A stretch of 64,000 bases of DNA from Segetibacter sp038211085 (GTDB lineage Bacteria > Bacteroidota > Bacteroidia > Chitinophagales > Chitinophagaceae), in the NCBI GenBank assembly GCA_038211085.1, contig JBBQVY010000001.1, forward strand, positions 1-64,000, in the 5' to 3' direction. Positions 53,078-61,476 of this stretch are shown here, in pieces. A model generated the notes under the pieces. That model searched no databases. It worked only from the letters and a program-made list of their open reading frames with translations, and had not been told where the DNA came from. Position 1 is the first letter of the stretch. Every line of letters begins with the position of its first letter. The translations under genes and the position numbers were made by a program.

Positions 53078-53836
53078 ATGTTACCAAACACAGAAATATT
53101 ATTAGAACTATCACAAATAAGCCCGGCTTTAACCAACATTAGTCGAAACCATGTTTATTCCGTACCCTTAAACTATTTCGACGGTTTGGCCGGCAATATC
53201 CTCCAACAAATTAAAGATGATATTGCCAGCCAAACTTTGGTAAGCACCGTAAATCCTTTTTCAGTTCCGGGAGGCTATTTTGATTTATTGCCCGGTGCTA
53301 TTTTAGGTAAAATTAAACAAGCACAGGTAAGTAGGAATGAAGTACAGGATGAATTGGAAGAGACAGCACCTTTGCTCAATACCATCAGCCGAATACTGCC
53401 CTACCAGGTTCCTCCAGGGTATTTTGAAAACTTTACGGTAAAAACTTCCGGTAAGAAAGTTGTTGTACAACCAACGTCTAAGGTTATAAAATCAAGCTGG
53501 TTTAGCAGGTCGTACAAGTATGCAGCAGCCGCAGTAATTGCAGGAGTTGTTATTGTTTCTACATTCCTGCTTGCGCCTGATAACAACATTGAAAACCCAT
53601 CTGGCAACTACACATCATCCATAAATATTCCGGCTGCGGTTAACAAAGCCAGCGAGGCTGATATCAAGGAGTTTTTAATTGATAATACCGTAATACCCGA
53701 GGCCACAGTTAGTATTACCGGTTCTAATAACGAAGTTGATTTTTTACAGGTGCTTGAAAATACCAGTGAAGAAGACATACAAGATTACCTGAAACAATAT
53801 GAAGGAACTGCTGTGTTAAAGGGGAAGAGCAGCTAA
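53078..53836 (+). CDS. Candidate anti-sigma factor with three VPxxYF repeats
   Basis: The 252-residue protein has three short related segments in its N-terminal half: VPLNYFDGLAGNILQQIK, VPGGYFDLLPGAILGKIK and VPPGYFENFTVK. A membrane helix (YAAAAVIAGVVIVSTFLLAP) follows near residue 155, and the C-terminal part (INIPAAVNKASEADIKEFLI; EEDIQDYLKQYEG) is probably periplasmic. Its place directly after a sigma gene suggests an anti-sigma role; the N-terminal repeats would be cytoplasmic. No zinc-type anti-sigma motif is visible. Function is inferred from context only. Confidence 0.72.
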   Translation: MLPNTEILLELSQISPALTNISRNHVYSVPLNYFDGLAGNILQQIKDDIASQTLVSTVNPFSVPGGYFDLLPGAILGKIKQAQVSRNEVQDELEETAPLLNTISRILPYQVPPGYFENFTVKTSGKKVVVQPTSKVIKSSWFSRSYKYAAAAVIAGVVIVSTFLLAPDNNIENPSGNYTSSINIPAAVNKASEADIKEFLIDNTVIPEATVSITGSNNEVDFLQVLENTSEEDIQDYLKQYEGTAVLKGKSS

Positions 53837-53846
53837 AGAATTAAAT

Positions 53847-54242
53847 ATGAAAAAGATTTTACTACTGACTTTGTTTTTATTAAACATTAGTTACTTTTGT
53901 TACGCACAGGCTGATAAACGAAAGAACAATATCGAAGCGATTCAGATTGCGTATTTGACAAGAGAATTATCGTTATCATCAGAAGAAGCTCAAAAATTTT
54001 GGCCTGTTTACAACGAGTACCGCGATGAGTTAGTGAGTGTAAGGAAAGAGATAAGGAATGATGAAGTTTTATTTGAAGAGAAAGTTCTGAATATTCGCAA
54101 AAAGTATAAGACTGATTTTAAAAAAGTGTTAGGGACAGATCAAAGAGTTAACCAGGTTTTTGTAGCTGAAAAATCATTTAGAGATTTACTACGGAAAGAA
54201 CTGATGAACCGCAGGGGAAACAAAGAAAGAGTTCCGGATTAA
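53847..54242 (+). CDS. Small secreted helical protein (Spy/CpxP-like in character)
   Basis: The 131-residue protein has a signal peptide (KKILLLTLFLLNISYFCYAQ). The mature part is almost wholly helical and charged: IEAIQIAYLTRELSLSSEEA, FWPVYNEYRDELVSVRKEI and EKSFRDLLRKELMNRRGNKE. The LSLSSEEAQKFWPVYNEYR segment resembles that of periplasmic stress-related proteins such as Spy/CpxP relatives in Bacteroidota. It starts ten bases after the candidate anti-sigma gene and is the last gene of the sigma operon. A role in sensing or binding misfolded proteins is inference. Confidence 0.72.
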   Translation: MKKILLLTLFLLNISYFCYAQADKRKNNIEAIQIAYLTRELSLSSEEAQKFWPVYNEYRDELVSVRKEIRNDEVLFEEKVLNIRKKYKTDFKKVLGTDQRVNQVFVAEKSFRDLLRKELMNRRGNKERVPD

Positions 54243-54349
54243 TATTTTACAATATCACCGATATTAAACTTGGTGTTTTTCATAGGTTAGCAACGGCCAG
54301 CTCTTTTTAGGGCAGGCCATTTTTTTTAATGGCAAACTTCGCCTGAAAA

Positions 54350-55306
54350 TTAATTTCTAAACTCCTGTGTAATCATTAGGCCATGCACGCCTCCATCTAC
54401 AATGCCAATGGCCACCCTTGAATAAGCCGTACTTAAAATGTTTGCACGATGACCAGGCGAATTCATTAATCCACGGTGACAAATGGATATTGTTTGACCC
54501 AAAGCAAGATTTTCGCCCATAATCAAATACCTCACCTTCGATCTTTTTACACGGTCTGATGGCATAAGTCCTTCAGGAGTTTGGTGCGAAAAATATCCCC
54601 TGGCAAACATATCAATTGAGTGAGCCCTTGCTACTGGCAATACTTCAGGATCTGCAACCAGTGCCCTCAACTTCCGTTTCATTCTTTCAGCATTTATTAG
54701 TGTTAGCATTTGCTCCTCAAGTTCGGGCCGTACTGTTGGGTCAGTAACAGTAAACTGTAAGTCAACAGTAGTTTTAGATTGAGGCTCCACCGTAACCTTG
54801 TTTATTGAACGGCTGACGGCATCATTAAATACTGGTGCTAATTTATCCTCCAGCCATTCTACCTGGAGGGCTAATTTGGGTGCAACATTACTTGATTTTG
54901 TATGCTGGCTTATTGTATCGCTTATAGGCACTGATAGTAATAGTGCTGAAGCAATAGCAGAATAAATTAAGCCATTTACAAACCCTGGAAAGAGTCCCAT
55001 TAATTTGTTTTCAACCGTTAGATGTGCATTTGGTGAAACATCCCTTAAAACTAGGTTGAAGAATGAAGAAAGTAGTAAACGAACTAGGACAATCACAATT
55101 AAAAAAGAAATTGGCCGCCCCCAAATACCTGTGACAGAAAGATAATTTGTAAGGAGTTTTTCAACAAAAGGATAAAAAATAATAGCTACGCCGAGGCTGC
55201 CCAACATTATAATGAGATCTACCAGGCCAAGTATAAAACCTTTTATATATCCACTCCACAGCGCTAATGCAATAATGATAATTAAAATGACATCTACATA
55301 ATTCAT
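54350..55306 (-). CDS. CvpA-like membrane domain fused to a CAP (SCP) domain
   Basis: ATG 55306 (MNYVDVILIIIIALALWSGY, 318 residues) is chosen over 55492, as it matches the CvpA N-terminus. Four helices make a CvpA-like part (GYIKGFILGLVDLIIMLGSL; FLIVIVLVRLLLSSFFNLVL; LMGLFPGFVNGLIYSAIASA). A linker follows, then a CAP domain: MLTLINAERMKRKLRALVAD, ARAHSIDMFARGYFSHQTPE, GENLALG and the SPGHRANIL motif. CvpA is linked to colicin V production and envelope integrity; CAP domains occur outside the cell in binding or hydrolytic roles. The fusion places the CAP part in the periplasm. Function is not established. Confidence 0.86.
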   Translation of the reverse strand: MNYVDVILIIIIALALWSGYIKGFILGLVDLIIMLGSLGVAIIFYPFVEKLLTNYLSVTGIWGRPISFLIVIVLVRLLLSSFFNLVLRDVSPNAHLTVENKLMGLFPGFVNGLIYSAIASALLLSVPISDTISQHTKSSNVAPKLALQVEWLEDKLAPVFNDAVSRSINKVTVEPQSKTTVDLQFTVTDPTVRPELEEQMLTLINAERMKRKLRALVADPEVLPVARAHSIDMFARGYFSHQTPEGLMPSDRVKRSKVRYLIMGENLALGQTISICHRGLMNSPGHRANILSTAYSRVAIGIVDGGVHGLMITQEFRN

Positions 55307-55555
55307 AAAAAGAGATCCATTTTTATGTTGATTGGTAAAATGCTCCTGTTCACTAAGTTTGTTTGCAAACTGGGCAGACATTTTTTCGATTAAGTTGAAG
55401 TTCAGGTAAAACCAATAAGAAATAATAATGCCGAAAAATGTTTTGAAGTAAGAAATGACTACAAATTTTACTACTTCAATGTCTGCAATCATATTTTCAA
55501 AAGTCTGCTCTTACTGTGATTAACAAAAAAATAATAAAATTTAAAATGCGGTCTA

Positions 55556-55563
55556 TACATTTG
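55556..55563 (+). promoter_or_regulatory. -7 box (TACATTTG) ahead of the cobalamin riboswitch
   Basis: An exact TAnnTTTG match seven bases before the predicted start of the leader RNA. A clear TTTG at -33 is not present. Confidence 0.4.
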
Positions 55564-55570
55564 CCGCGGA

Positions 55571-55746
55571 TTTGGTTCCTGTTACTAAACGGGATTAAAA
55601 GGGAAGTCCGGTAAAATTCCGGCGCTATCCCCGTAGCTGTATAGCCTTCTTTTCAGTAATGAAAAAGAAAAACAATTTAATAACATAGCCACTGTAACAA
55701 CGGGAAGGCATTAAGTTGAGGCAAAGCCAGAAGACCTGCCAGATCA
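55571..55746 (+). promoter_or_regulatory. Cobalamin (B12) riboswitch
   Basis: The conserved core reads GGGAAGTCCGGTAAAATTCC and GGCGCTATCCCCGTAGCTGT (about 55600-55640), then GCCACTG, GGGAAGGC and the B12 box AGCCAGAAGACCTGCC at 55725-55740. The arrangement matches AdoCbl-type leader RNAs. It precedes btuB by about 118 bp and should lower its expression when cobalamin is present. The ends are estimated. Confidence 0.93.
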
Positions 55747-55863
55747 AATTATTTTATCATCGGGCTTTCGGGCGAAAAGCAAGAGATGTTAATGGTCTTT
55801 CTGTAGAAGTCGTTTTCATTTCGTCCCTTTCTCTGAAAGCTCATAGCCAACAAACTTTTGACT

Positions 55864-57789
55864 ATGAGCAAAACAAATTTTCTCTTCACCGTATTTATTT
55901 GCTGTGCGTTTATTACCTCAGCACAAACCGACACCTTAAAGGGCAATGTAGACCCTGTTGTAATTACTGCTAACAAATATGAGCAAAAACAAAGCACTAC
56001 AGGTAAAGTAATTACAGTAATCGACAAAGAACAACTTACAAAAAGCACTGGCAAAACCTTATCCCAGGTTTTAAACGAACAAGCCGGGCTTGTAATTAAT
56101 GGTGCGCTCAACAATTATGGCAGTGTACAAACTGTTTACATGCGTGGGGCATCTTCAGGCCGCACTTTAATTTTGTTAGATGGCATACCAGTAAATGATC
56201 CCTCCATGATCAATAATGAATTTGATTTGAACCTGTTTTCACTCGACAATGTTGAGCGGATAGAAATATGTAAAGGTGCTCAGTCAACCTTATATGGCTC
56301 CGATGCCATTGGAGGAGTGATAAATGTAATAACAGCAAACGCGGAGGCGAAAAAACCATTTAATGTAAAAGCATCATTAAGTGGTGGCAGCCTGGGTACA
56401 TTTAAAGCCAATACCCAGCTTTATGGCAAAAAAGGGAAGTTTGATTATTCGGCCAGGTATTCACGTCTTACGACGAAAGGCTTTTCTGCAGCATACGACA
56501 GCACCGGCAATAAAAATTTTGACAGGGATGAATACAGTGGTAATATGGTAAATGCCCAGGTAAAATTCCAGGCTACTGATCAGTTGTCATTTCGCTCTTT
56601 CTTAATGTACAGTCAATACAAAGCAGCCATAGACGCAGGTGTTTTTGCTGATGAAAAGGATTACAACATCAACAACAATAACTTTTCTACCGGAGTCGGT
56701 TTCAATTTTAAAAAAGACTTTTTAACCCTTGCCGGTACCTACCAGTATAGCCAGGTAAACAGGACTTATATTAACGACAGCAGCTTTAAAACCAGTACTA
56801 TTTTTGAGGACAATCAATATTTTGGAAAAACACAGTTTGTAGAGTTGTATGCAGCTATTAATCTTGGCTCTGGCTTTACACTTTTGCAGGGTGCCGATTT
56901 TAGGTATTCATCTTACAACCAGCAATATAAATCGGTTAGCATTTATGGGCCGTATTCAAGTGCATTTAATGATACCTCGCTTAGCCAAAGCGGCTTATAC
57001 GCAAGTCTCAACTATGCCAGCTCCAACCAAAAATTTACAGTTGAAATGGGTGGCAGAATCAACACCCATTCAAGGTATGGAAACAACAATACTTACACAT
57101 TTAACCCTGCATATGCATTAAGCAAACAGGTAAGGGTTTTTGGAAGTATTGCCAGCGGCTTTAAGGCTCCCACCCTATACCAGTTAAGCATCAACAGCCT
57201 GTTGTCTCCCGAAAAATCGATCAATTATGAGGGTGGTATTCAATACCTCCACAAGAAAATCAACAGTAGGTTGGTATACTTCGATCGTCACATCAATAAT
57301 GGAATCGATTATAATTATATCACTTATAAATATTTCAATTATATAAAACAGGTTGTTCAGGGCATTGAATACGAATTGTCGGCGGAGTTGGGCAGCGTAG
57401 TAAACTTAACTGCAAATTACACATACCTGCATCCTAAAGAAACCACACAAAATCGCATCACAAACAAAGACACCCTAACTTACAATTACCTGCTACGGCG
57501 TCCAAATCATAATGTAAACCTTACGTTAGGTTGGCAGGCAACGCCCGCATTATATATTTCATTAACGGGCAAATATGTAAGTAACAGGTTCGATGTAGGA
57601 GGTTATGCAAAAAAAGATGTTCAACTGGACCATTATTTTATTGCAGGTGCAAATGCCAGTTACATCCTAAATAAACATTTTACATTTTTTGCCAATGCCC
57701 AAAATTTCACTAACAAAAAGTTTTTTGACGTTCGGGGCTACAATTCCATTCCCCCAATTATAAACGCAGGCATAACTGCAAATTGGTAG
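55864..57789 (+). CDS. btuB: TonB-dependent vitamin B12 receptor
   Basis: ATG 55864 starts a signal peptide (SKTNFLFTVFICCAFITSAQ); a TTG two codons earlier is the alternative (641 residues). A TonB-box-like stretch (VDPVVITANKYEQKQSTTG) precedes the plug with DKEQLTKSTGKTLSQVLNEQ, VYMRGASSGRTLILLDGIPV and ERIEICKGAQSTLYGSDAIG. The barrel ends with PPIINAGITANW. The size matches BtuB rather than the larger Bacteroidota SusC type. The B12 riboswitch in its leader confirms a corrinoid ligand. A PP-loop ATPase gene follows two bases after the stop, so they are co-transcribed. Confidence 0.94.
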   Translation: MSKTNFLFTVFICCAFITSAQTDTLKGNVDPVVITANKYEQKQSTTGKVITVIDKEQLTKSTGKTLSQVLNEQAGLVINGALNNYGSVQTVYMRGASSGRTLILLDGIPVNDPSMINNEFDLNLFSLDNVERIEICKGAQSTLYGSDAIGGVINVITANAEAKKPFNVKASLSGGSLGTFKANTQLYGKKGKFDYSARYSRLTTKGFSAAYDSTGNKNFDRDEYSGNMVNAQVKFQATDQLSFRSFLMYSQYKAAIDAGVFADEKDYNINNNNFSTGVGFNFKKDFLTLAGTYQYSQVNRTYINDSSFKTSTIFEDNQYFGKTQFVELYAAINLGSGFTLLQGADFRYSSYNQQYKSVSIYGPYSSAFNDTSLSQSGLYASLNYASSNQKFTVEMGGRINTHSRYGNNNTYTFNPAYALSKQVRVFGSIASGFKAPTLYQLSINSLLSPEKSINYEGGIQYLHKKINSRLVYFDRHINNGIDYNYITYKYFNYIKQVVQGIEYELSAELGSVVNLTANYTYLHPKETTQNRITNKDTLTYNYLLRRPNHNVNLTLGWQATPALYISLTGKYVSNRFDVGGYAKKDVQLDHYFIAGANASYILNKHFTFFANAQNFTNKKFFDVRGYNSIPPIINAGITANW

Positions 57790-57791
57790 TA

Positions 57792-58520
57792 ATGGATAGT
57801 AAACCTTACAAAACGTTTTGCAACTGGAGTGGCGGAAAGGATAGTGCACTGGCCTGCTATTATGCAATGCAGGACAATCAATATTCAATAGAAATACTGG
57901 TAACAAATATTGAGCACGACAGCCAGCGCATTTCTATGCACGGGGTACCCGAAAAATTGCTCGATTTGCAGGCGGCTGCTATGGGTATTTACTTACAAAA
58001 GCTCAGGCTTCCCTCTCAGCCCTCTATGCATGATTATGAAACAATAATTTCGTGCAGCCTGCAGTCATTAAAAAATGAAGCGTACACACATAATATTTTT
58101 GGAGACATTTTTCTGGAAGATTTAAAACGATACCGCGAAACCTCATTGAAGACTTATGGCATAAAAGCGATATTTCCTCTTTGGAAAAAGGATACACACA
58201 TACTCTTGCAATCGTTTCTCGACCTGGGTTTTAAAGCTGTTGTAGTATGTGTAGAGGCATCAAAGCTCGACAAAAGTTTTGCAGGCAGAATTATAGATAA
58301 CAATTTTATAAAAGATCTGCCTGCAGGTGTTGATCCCTCCGGGGAAAATGGCGAGTTTCACACATTCGTTTTTGATGGGCCAATCTTTCAAAAGCCTGTA
58401 TCATATACATTGGGTGAGTATTATTTTAAGGAACTGAAAGCCCCTGCTAATCTTTCAAAGGGATCAATCGGCAGCAACGAAAAAATGGGTTTTTGGTATA
58501 GAGATATCCATCCCTGCTAA
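57792..58520 (+). CDS. PP-loop ATPase of the Dph6-related (diphthine-ammonia ligase-like) family
   Basis: ATG 57792 is two bases after the btuB stop; a TTG within btuB is an alternative start (242 residues). The N-terminus has the PP-loop CNWSGGKDSALACYYAMQ, which adenylates a substrate. Further features are NIEHDSQRISMHGVPEKLLD, HNIFGDIFLEDLKRYRETSL, and VDPSGENGEFHTFVFDGPIF, all typical of the Dph6/adenosine nucleotide alpha hydrolase group. Diphthamide is not made in bacteria, so the real substrate differs. Being under a cobalamin riboswitch points to corrinoid salvage, for example amidation of an imported corrinoid (inference). Confidence 0.88.
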   Translation: MDSKPYKTFCNWSGGKDSALACYYAMQDNQYSIEILVTNIEHDSQRISMHGVPEKLLDLQAAAMGIYLQKLRLPSQPSMHDYETIISCSLQSLKNEAYTHNIFGDIFLEDLKRYRETSLKTYGIKAIFPLWKKDTHILLQSFLDLGFKAVVVCVEASKLDKSFAGRIIDNNFIKDLPAGVDPSGENGEFHTFVFDGPIFQKPVSYTLGEYYFKELKAPANLSKGSIGSNEKMGFWYRDIHPC

Positions 58521-58585
58521 GGTTATTCATTATTTGGTAAAGCATCTGTACTATTCAGATGTTTTACTTTTACAAAAACCATTTA

Positions 58586-59164
58586 ATGAACTTTGACCTA
58601 CAACAGTTTTTAACCGTCAGCTTTACTTTGTTTGCGGTTATTGATGCAATTGGTTCCATCCCGCTTTTTATTGCATTGAAGTATAAAATGGGTGGAATTA
58701 ATGCATTTAAAGCAACAGCTATTTCCGGGTTGTTTATGGTGGGCTTTCTATTTGTTGGTGAGGCTTTTCTTCGTTTACTGGGGGTTACCGTCAACTCTTT
58801 TGCAGTGGGTGGTTCCATAGTTATATTTCTTTTAGGGTTAGAAATGGTTTTGGGTCATGAAATATTTAAAAGCGAGAAAAATGCCAAGGCGGGTACTGTT
58901 GTTCCCATAGCCTTTCCTGTTATTGCAGGTTCCGGTACACTAACTACTGTCATGTCTTTAAAGGCCAATTTTGGTGAATTAAACATCCTTCTTGGTATAT
59001 TGGTGAACCTGGTTTTGGTTTATATAGTTTTAAAATCTCTTACGCTTATCGAAAGGGCACTAGGGGAGGCTGGCCTGATAGCAGTACGAAAATTTTTCGG
59101 TGTTATTTTACTGGCGATAGCAGTTAAGATATTCGGAAGTAATATATCAGGTTTTGCAAGGTAA
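58586..59164 (+). CDS. MarC family membrane protein
   Basis: ATG 58586 (MNFDLQQFLTVSFTLFAVID) is preferred over 58559 because it begins right before the first membrane helix (192 residues). Six hydrophobic segments follow, including DAIGSIPLFIALKYKMGG, GGSIVIFLLGLEMVLGHEIF, VPIAFPVIAGSGTLTTVMSL and EAGLIAVRKFFGVILLAIAV. These are the family's core motifs (GPG-like SGT and IxR). MarC was once linked to multiple antibiotic resistance, but its transport role is unproven. Single gene ahead of tRNA-Arg. Confidence 0.88.
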   Translation: MNFDLQQFLTVSFTLFAVIDAIGSIPLFIALKYKMGGINAFKATAISGLFMVGFLFVGEAFLRLLGVTVNSFAVGGSIVIFLLGLEMVLGHEIFKSEKNAKAGTVVPIAFPVIAGSGTLTTVMSLKANFGELNILLGILVNLVLVYIVLKSLTLIERALGEAGLIAVRKFFGVILLAIAVKIFGSNISGFAR

Positions 59165-59316
59165 CCGTTACATTTGCCACCCTTATAAAGCTCTTTTCAG
59201 AATAGTGTTTGATTGCAGGCGGAAGCTTACAATTCATAGTTGTGTTTATTTGAATGCAGTATATCGGAACACCAGTGAACGTTGAAAGTTTGTGGCAGCC
59301 AATTACAGTCACTTAT

Positions 59317-59391
59317 GGCCTCGTAGTACAATGGATAGTATAAGAGTTTCCGAAGCTCCAGATCCAGGTTCGATTCCTGGCGAGGCCACCA
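59317..59391 (+). tRNA. tRNA-Arg (anticodon CCG)
   Basis: Acceptor GGCCTCG pairs with CGAGGCC, the D stem GTAC/GTAT, the anticodon loop TTCCGAA gives CCG, the T arm is CCAGG-TTCGATT-CCTGG, and CCA is encoded at the 3' end. The anticodon stem AGAGT/GCTCC has an A-C mismatch at its top, which may be real or a sequencing variant. Confidence 0.88.
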
Positions 59392-59481
59392 TTGAATATT
59401 CAAATTGATAAAACACTAAATACTGACTAACTATCTTATTTGCCCGGCCAAATAAATAACAGTTTTACTATTGGTTTTAAT

Positions 59482-59733
59482 ATGGGAATAAAAATAAAAT
59501 ACCGTGCATTCTCACTTTCCATACAGTTTATGGGTATTGATTACGTTGGTACAATTACTCCTATAACCCATGATAACCTACAAGAAGGGTTGCCCACAGA
59601 ATTTAGTGTGGTATTGAATGGAAGTTTCAGGGGGATATTTACTGTATACAAAACCACATGGCAAAGTACGTTACTTGAAAATGACTTACTTGTTAGTGAA
59701 ATTGGAAAAAAGATTTATAATTATTATGAATGA
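59482..59733 (+). CDS. Small conserved-looking protein, unknown
   Basis: ATG 59482 gives 83 residues (MGIKIKYRAFSLSIQFMGID); a TTG at 59440 would add 14. The rest is a regular strand pattern (VGTITPITHDNLQEGLPTEF, VVLNGSFRGIFTVYKTTW) ending with IGKKIYNYYE. No signal peptide or membrane helix is present. Composition and conserved-looking hydrophobic spacing support real coding. No function is known to me. Confidence 0.55.
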   Translation: MGIKIKYRAFSLSIQFMGIDYVGTITPITHDNLQEGLPTEFSVVLNGSFRGIFTVYKTTWQSTLLENDLLVSEIGKKIYNYYE

Positions 59734-59870
59734 GTAGCGTTTATAAATTCCAACTTTTAAAATAAAATTTTTAATATTTTTTACACATTATTACATTATA
59801 TAAATTCATTTGTTAATTTGTGGCAACGATTGTTTTCCTGCTTGTCATTTATCAACACTAAAACAACCTT

Positions 59871-60062
59871 ATGAACTTAGAAAAACTTGAAGCACTAATC
59901 AAAAATATGTCTAAGGACCAATATTTGAAATTTGAAGGTGCAGTATTCGAACTTTTACAGGAAAATAATTTATTTACCGGCACCGAGTTGGAGCTTATAG
60001 AAAAGAGAGTTCAACAGACAAAGCATTTGGAAAGAGAAAAAGTTTTAATGACTAACAATTAA
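59871..60062 (+). CDS. Small helical protein, unknown
   Basis: A 63-residue frame starting MNLEKLEALIKNMSKDQYLK with two predicted amphipathic helices and a charged end (LELIEKRVQQTKHLEREKV). A strong terminator follows 22 bp after the stop, which supports a real transcript. No signal or membrane segment is seen. It may act by protein-protein contact; function is unknown. Confidence 0.6.
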   Translation: MNLEKLEALIKNMSKDQYLKFEGAVFELLQENNLFTGTELELIEKRVQQTKHLEREKVLMTNN

Positions 60063-60083
60063 AAATTTCAATAAAAAAATTAG

Positions 60084-60107
60084 ACAGCCACACGTGGCTG
60101 TTTTTTT
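60084..60107 (+). terminator. Terminator of the small helical protein gene
   Basis: ACAGCCA-CACG-TGGCTGT followed by T6. Confidence 0.85.
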
Positions 60108-60432
60108 GTGCCCAATAGTGAAAATATAACATTAAAATATTAATTATATAATATTAAGATCATAAAATACTGTACATAATAGAAATAAAAGCAAATTTTA
60201 AACATATTAGTAAAATTTACATATTTATGTATTATTTGGACATAATGTAAATAATGTCCTGAAAATCCCTGTGACTAAGGGTTACAACTCTTTTTGCAGT
60301 TTTAGAAGTCATTAAAATTGAGAAAAGATGGAAAAAGTGAGTACTGAATAAATCTTAAGTTTGTTCTATAAACATCGAAAGATACTCTTCTAAAGAAATT
60401 CGAAGATTTTCATATGGCAAGCAATCGTTAAA
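60108..60432 (+). other. AT-rich spacer, possible small RNA
   Basis: No protein gene of useful length is seen. Two tiny frames occur (seven codons from 60329, five codons from 60414). The stretch ends at a strong terminator with no gene to assign it to, so a small RNA may be transcribed here. Confidence 0.35.
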
Positions 60433-60467
60433 GGTCGCTCCGTTTCCACGGAGGGACCATTTTTTTT
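60433..60467 (+). terminator. Strong terminator without an upstream gene
   Basis: GGTCGCTCCGT-TTCC-ACGGAGGGACC (one mismatch) followed by A and T8. No gene on the plus strand lies between it and the previous terminator at 60084. Confidence 0.8.
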
Positions 60468-60530
60468 AAATTATATCAGTAGCGTACTTAATCAAGGGAA
60501 TTACAGGCCCAACTATTATTGGTAAATCAA

Positions 60531-61463
60531 TCAGCCATATTTCTTCAGATAGGAAAACAGACGGTCCACATCATTCTTTTTACATAATTCAGTTCCTGAA
60601 TTCATAGTGGTTGCCGTACCTGCCGCTACGCCAAAACGCAAAACGTCCTGCCATTTATATCCGTTTAACATTGCTAACACCATACCAGCTACCATAGTAT
60701 CTCCTGCCCCAACTGTACTCTTTTTGCGAACTGCGGGACTTGGACAATTAAATATTGCGTCCTTAGTTACTAAAGATGCACCGGACGCACCCATGGAAAC
60801 AACTATTACTTCTGCTCCTCCCTTTTCTATAATTGAACGGGCCGAAGTCACAACATCGTCACCATTTAATTCCTCCACACCGTTCAGCATGCTCAACTCA
60901 CCCAGGTTAGGTTTTATCATATAGACACCCTCATTAATAGCCTTACGTAAGGGCTCCCCAGAGGTATCTACAATTAGCTTTGTATTGTTATTTTTGCATA
61001 TATCTGCCAGGGTAGAGAAAAAATCATCATCGACACCGTCTGGCAAACTTCCGCTGGCAACTACATACTCCACATCTTTCATTTCATTTAGTAACGAAAA
61101 AAAATGTTCCAGTTCCCGGGGTTTAATTGTAGGTCCGGGCATACCAAAGCGGTATTGAAGATTGTTAGATTCATCCACGACTATCATATTTTCCCTTGTC
61201 TGTTGAGCTATTGGAACTACCACAGATTCTATCCCCTCCAGCTCGAGTAAAGAAGTAAAAAACTTACCGCTATACCCCCCTGCAAAATAAATAGCTGTTG
61301 ACTCTCCTCCCAACTTTTTGATAGCCCGGCTTACATTTACACCTCCCCCACCCGGTTCAAATTTTGGTTCGGCACACCTTAGTTTTTTTTCAGGAACAAT
61401 ACCTTTTACAGATGTGCTCTTATCTATGGAAGGATTTAATGTTATCGTGACAATTTTTTGCAT
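60531..61463 (-). CDS. PfkB-family sugar-phosphate kinase (6-phosphofructokinase 2 / 1-PFK type)
   Basis: The 310-residue protein starts IVTITLNPSIDKSTSVKGIV, typical of the PfkB/FruK subgroup. Signature 1 is GGGGVNVSRAIKKLGG and signature 2 STVGAGDTMVAGMVLAMLNG with the catalytic Asp. VVASGSLPDGVDDDFFSTLA and KPNLGELSMLNG fit 6-phosphofructokinase 2 or tagatose-6-phosphate kinase. It phosphorylates a sugar phosphate with ATP. It lies 13 bp after the lycopene cyclase gene on the same strand, an unexpected partner. No PTS or fructose genes are nearby, so the substrate is not settled. Confidence 0.88.
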   Translation of the reverse strand: MQKIVTITLNPSIDKSTSVKGIVPEKKLRCAEPKFEPGGGGVNVSRAIKKLGGESTAIYFAGGYSGKFFTSLLELEGIESVVVPIAQQTRENMIVVDESNNLQYRFGMPGPTIKPRELEHFFSLLNEMKDVEYVVASGSLPDGVDDDFFSTLADICKNNNTKLIVDTSGEPLRKAINEGVYMIKPNLGELSMLNGVEELNGDDVVTSARSIIEKGGAEVIVVSMGASGASLVTKDAIFNCPSPAVRKKSTVGAGDTMVAGMVLAMLNGYKWQDVLRFGVAAGTATTMNSGTELCKKNDVDRLFSYLKKYG

Positions 61464-61476
61464 AAATATTGTTTGG

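Noticed and set aside
60329..60430. Tiny frames of seven and five codons in the candidate small-RNA region
   Set aside because: Too short and without features to claim as peptides.
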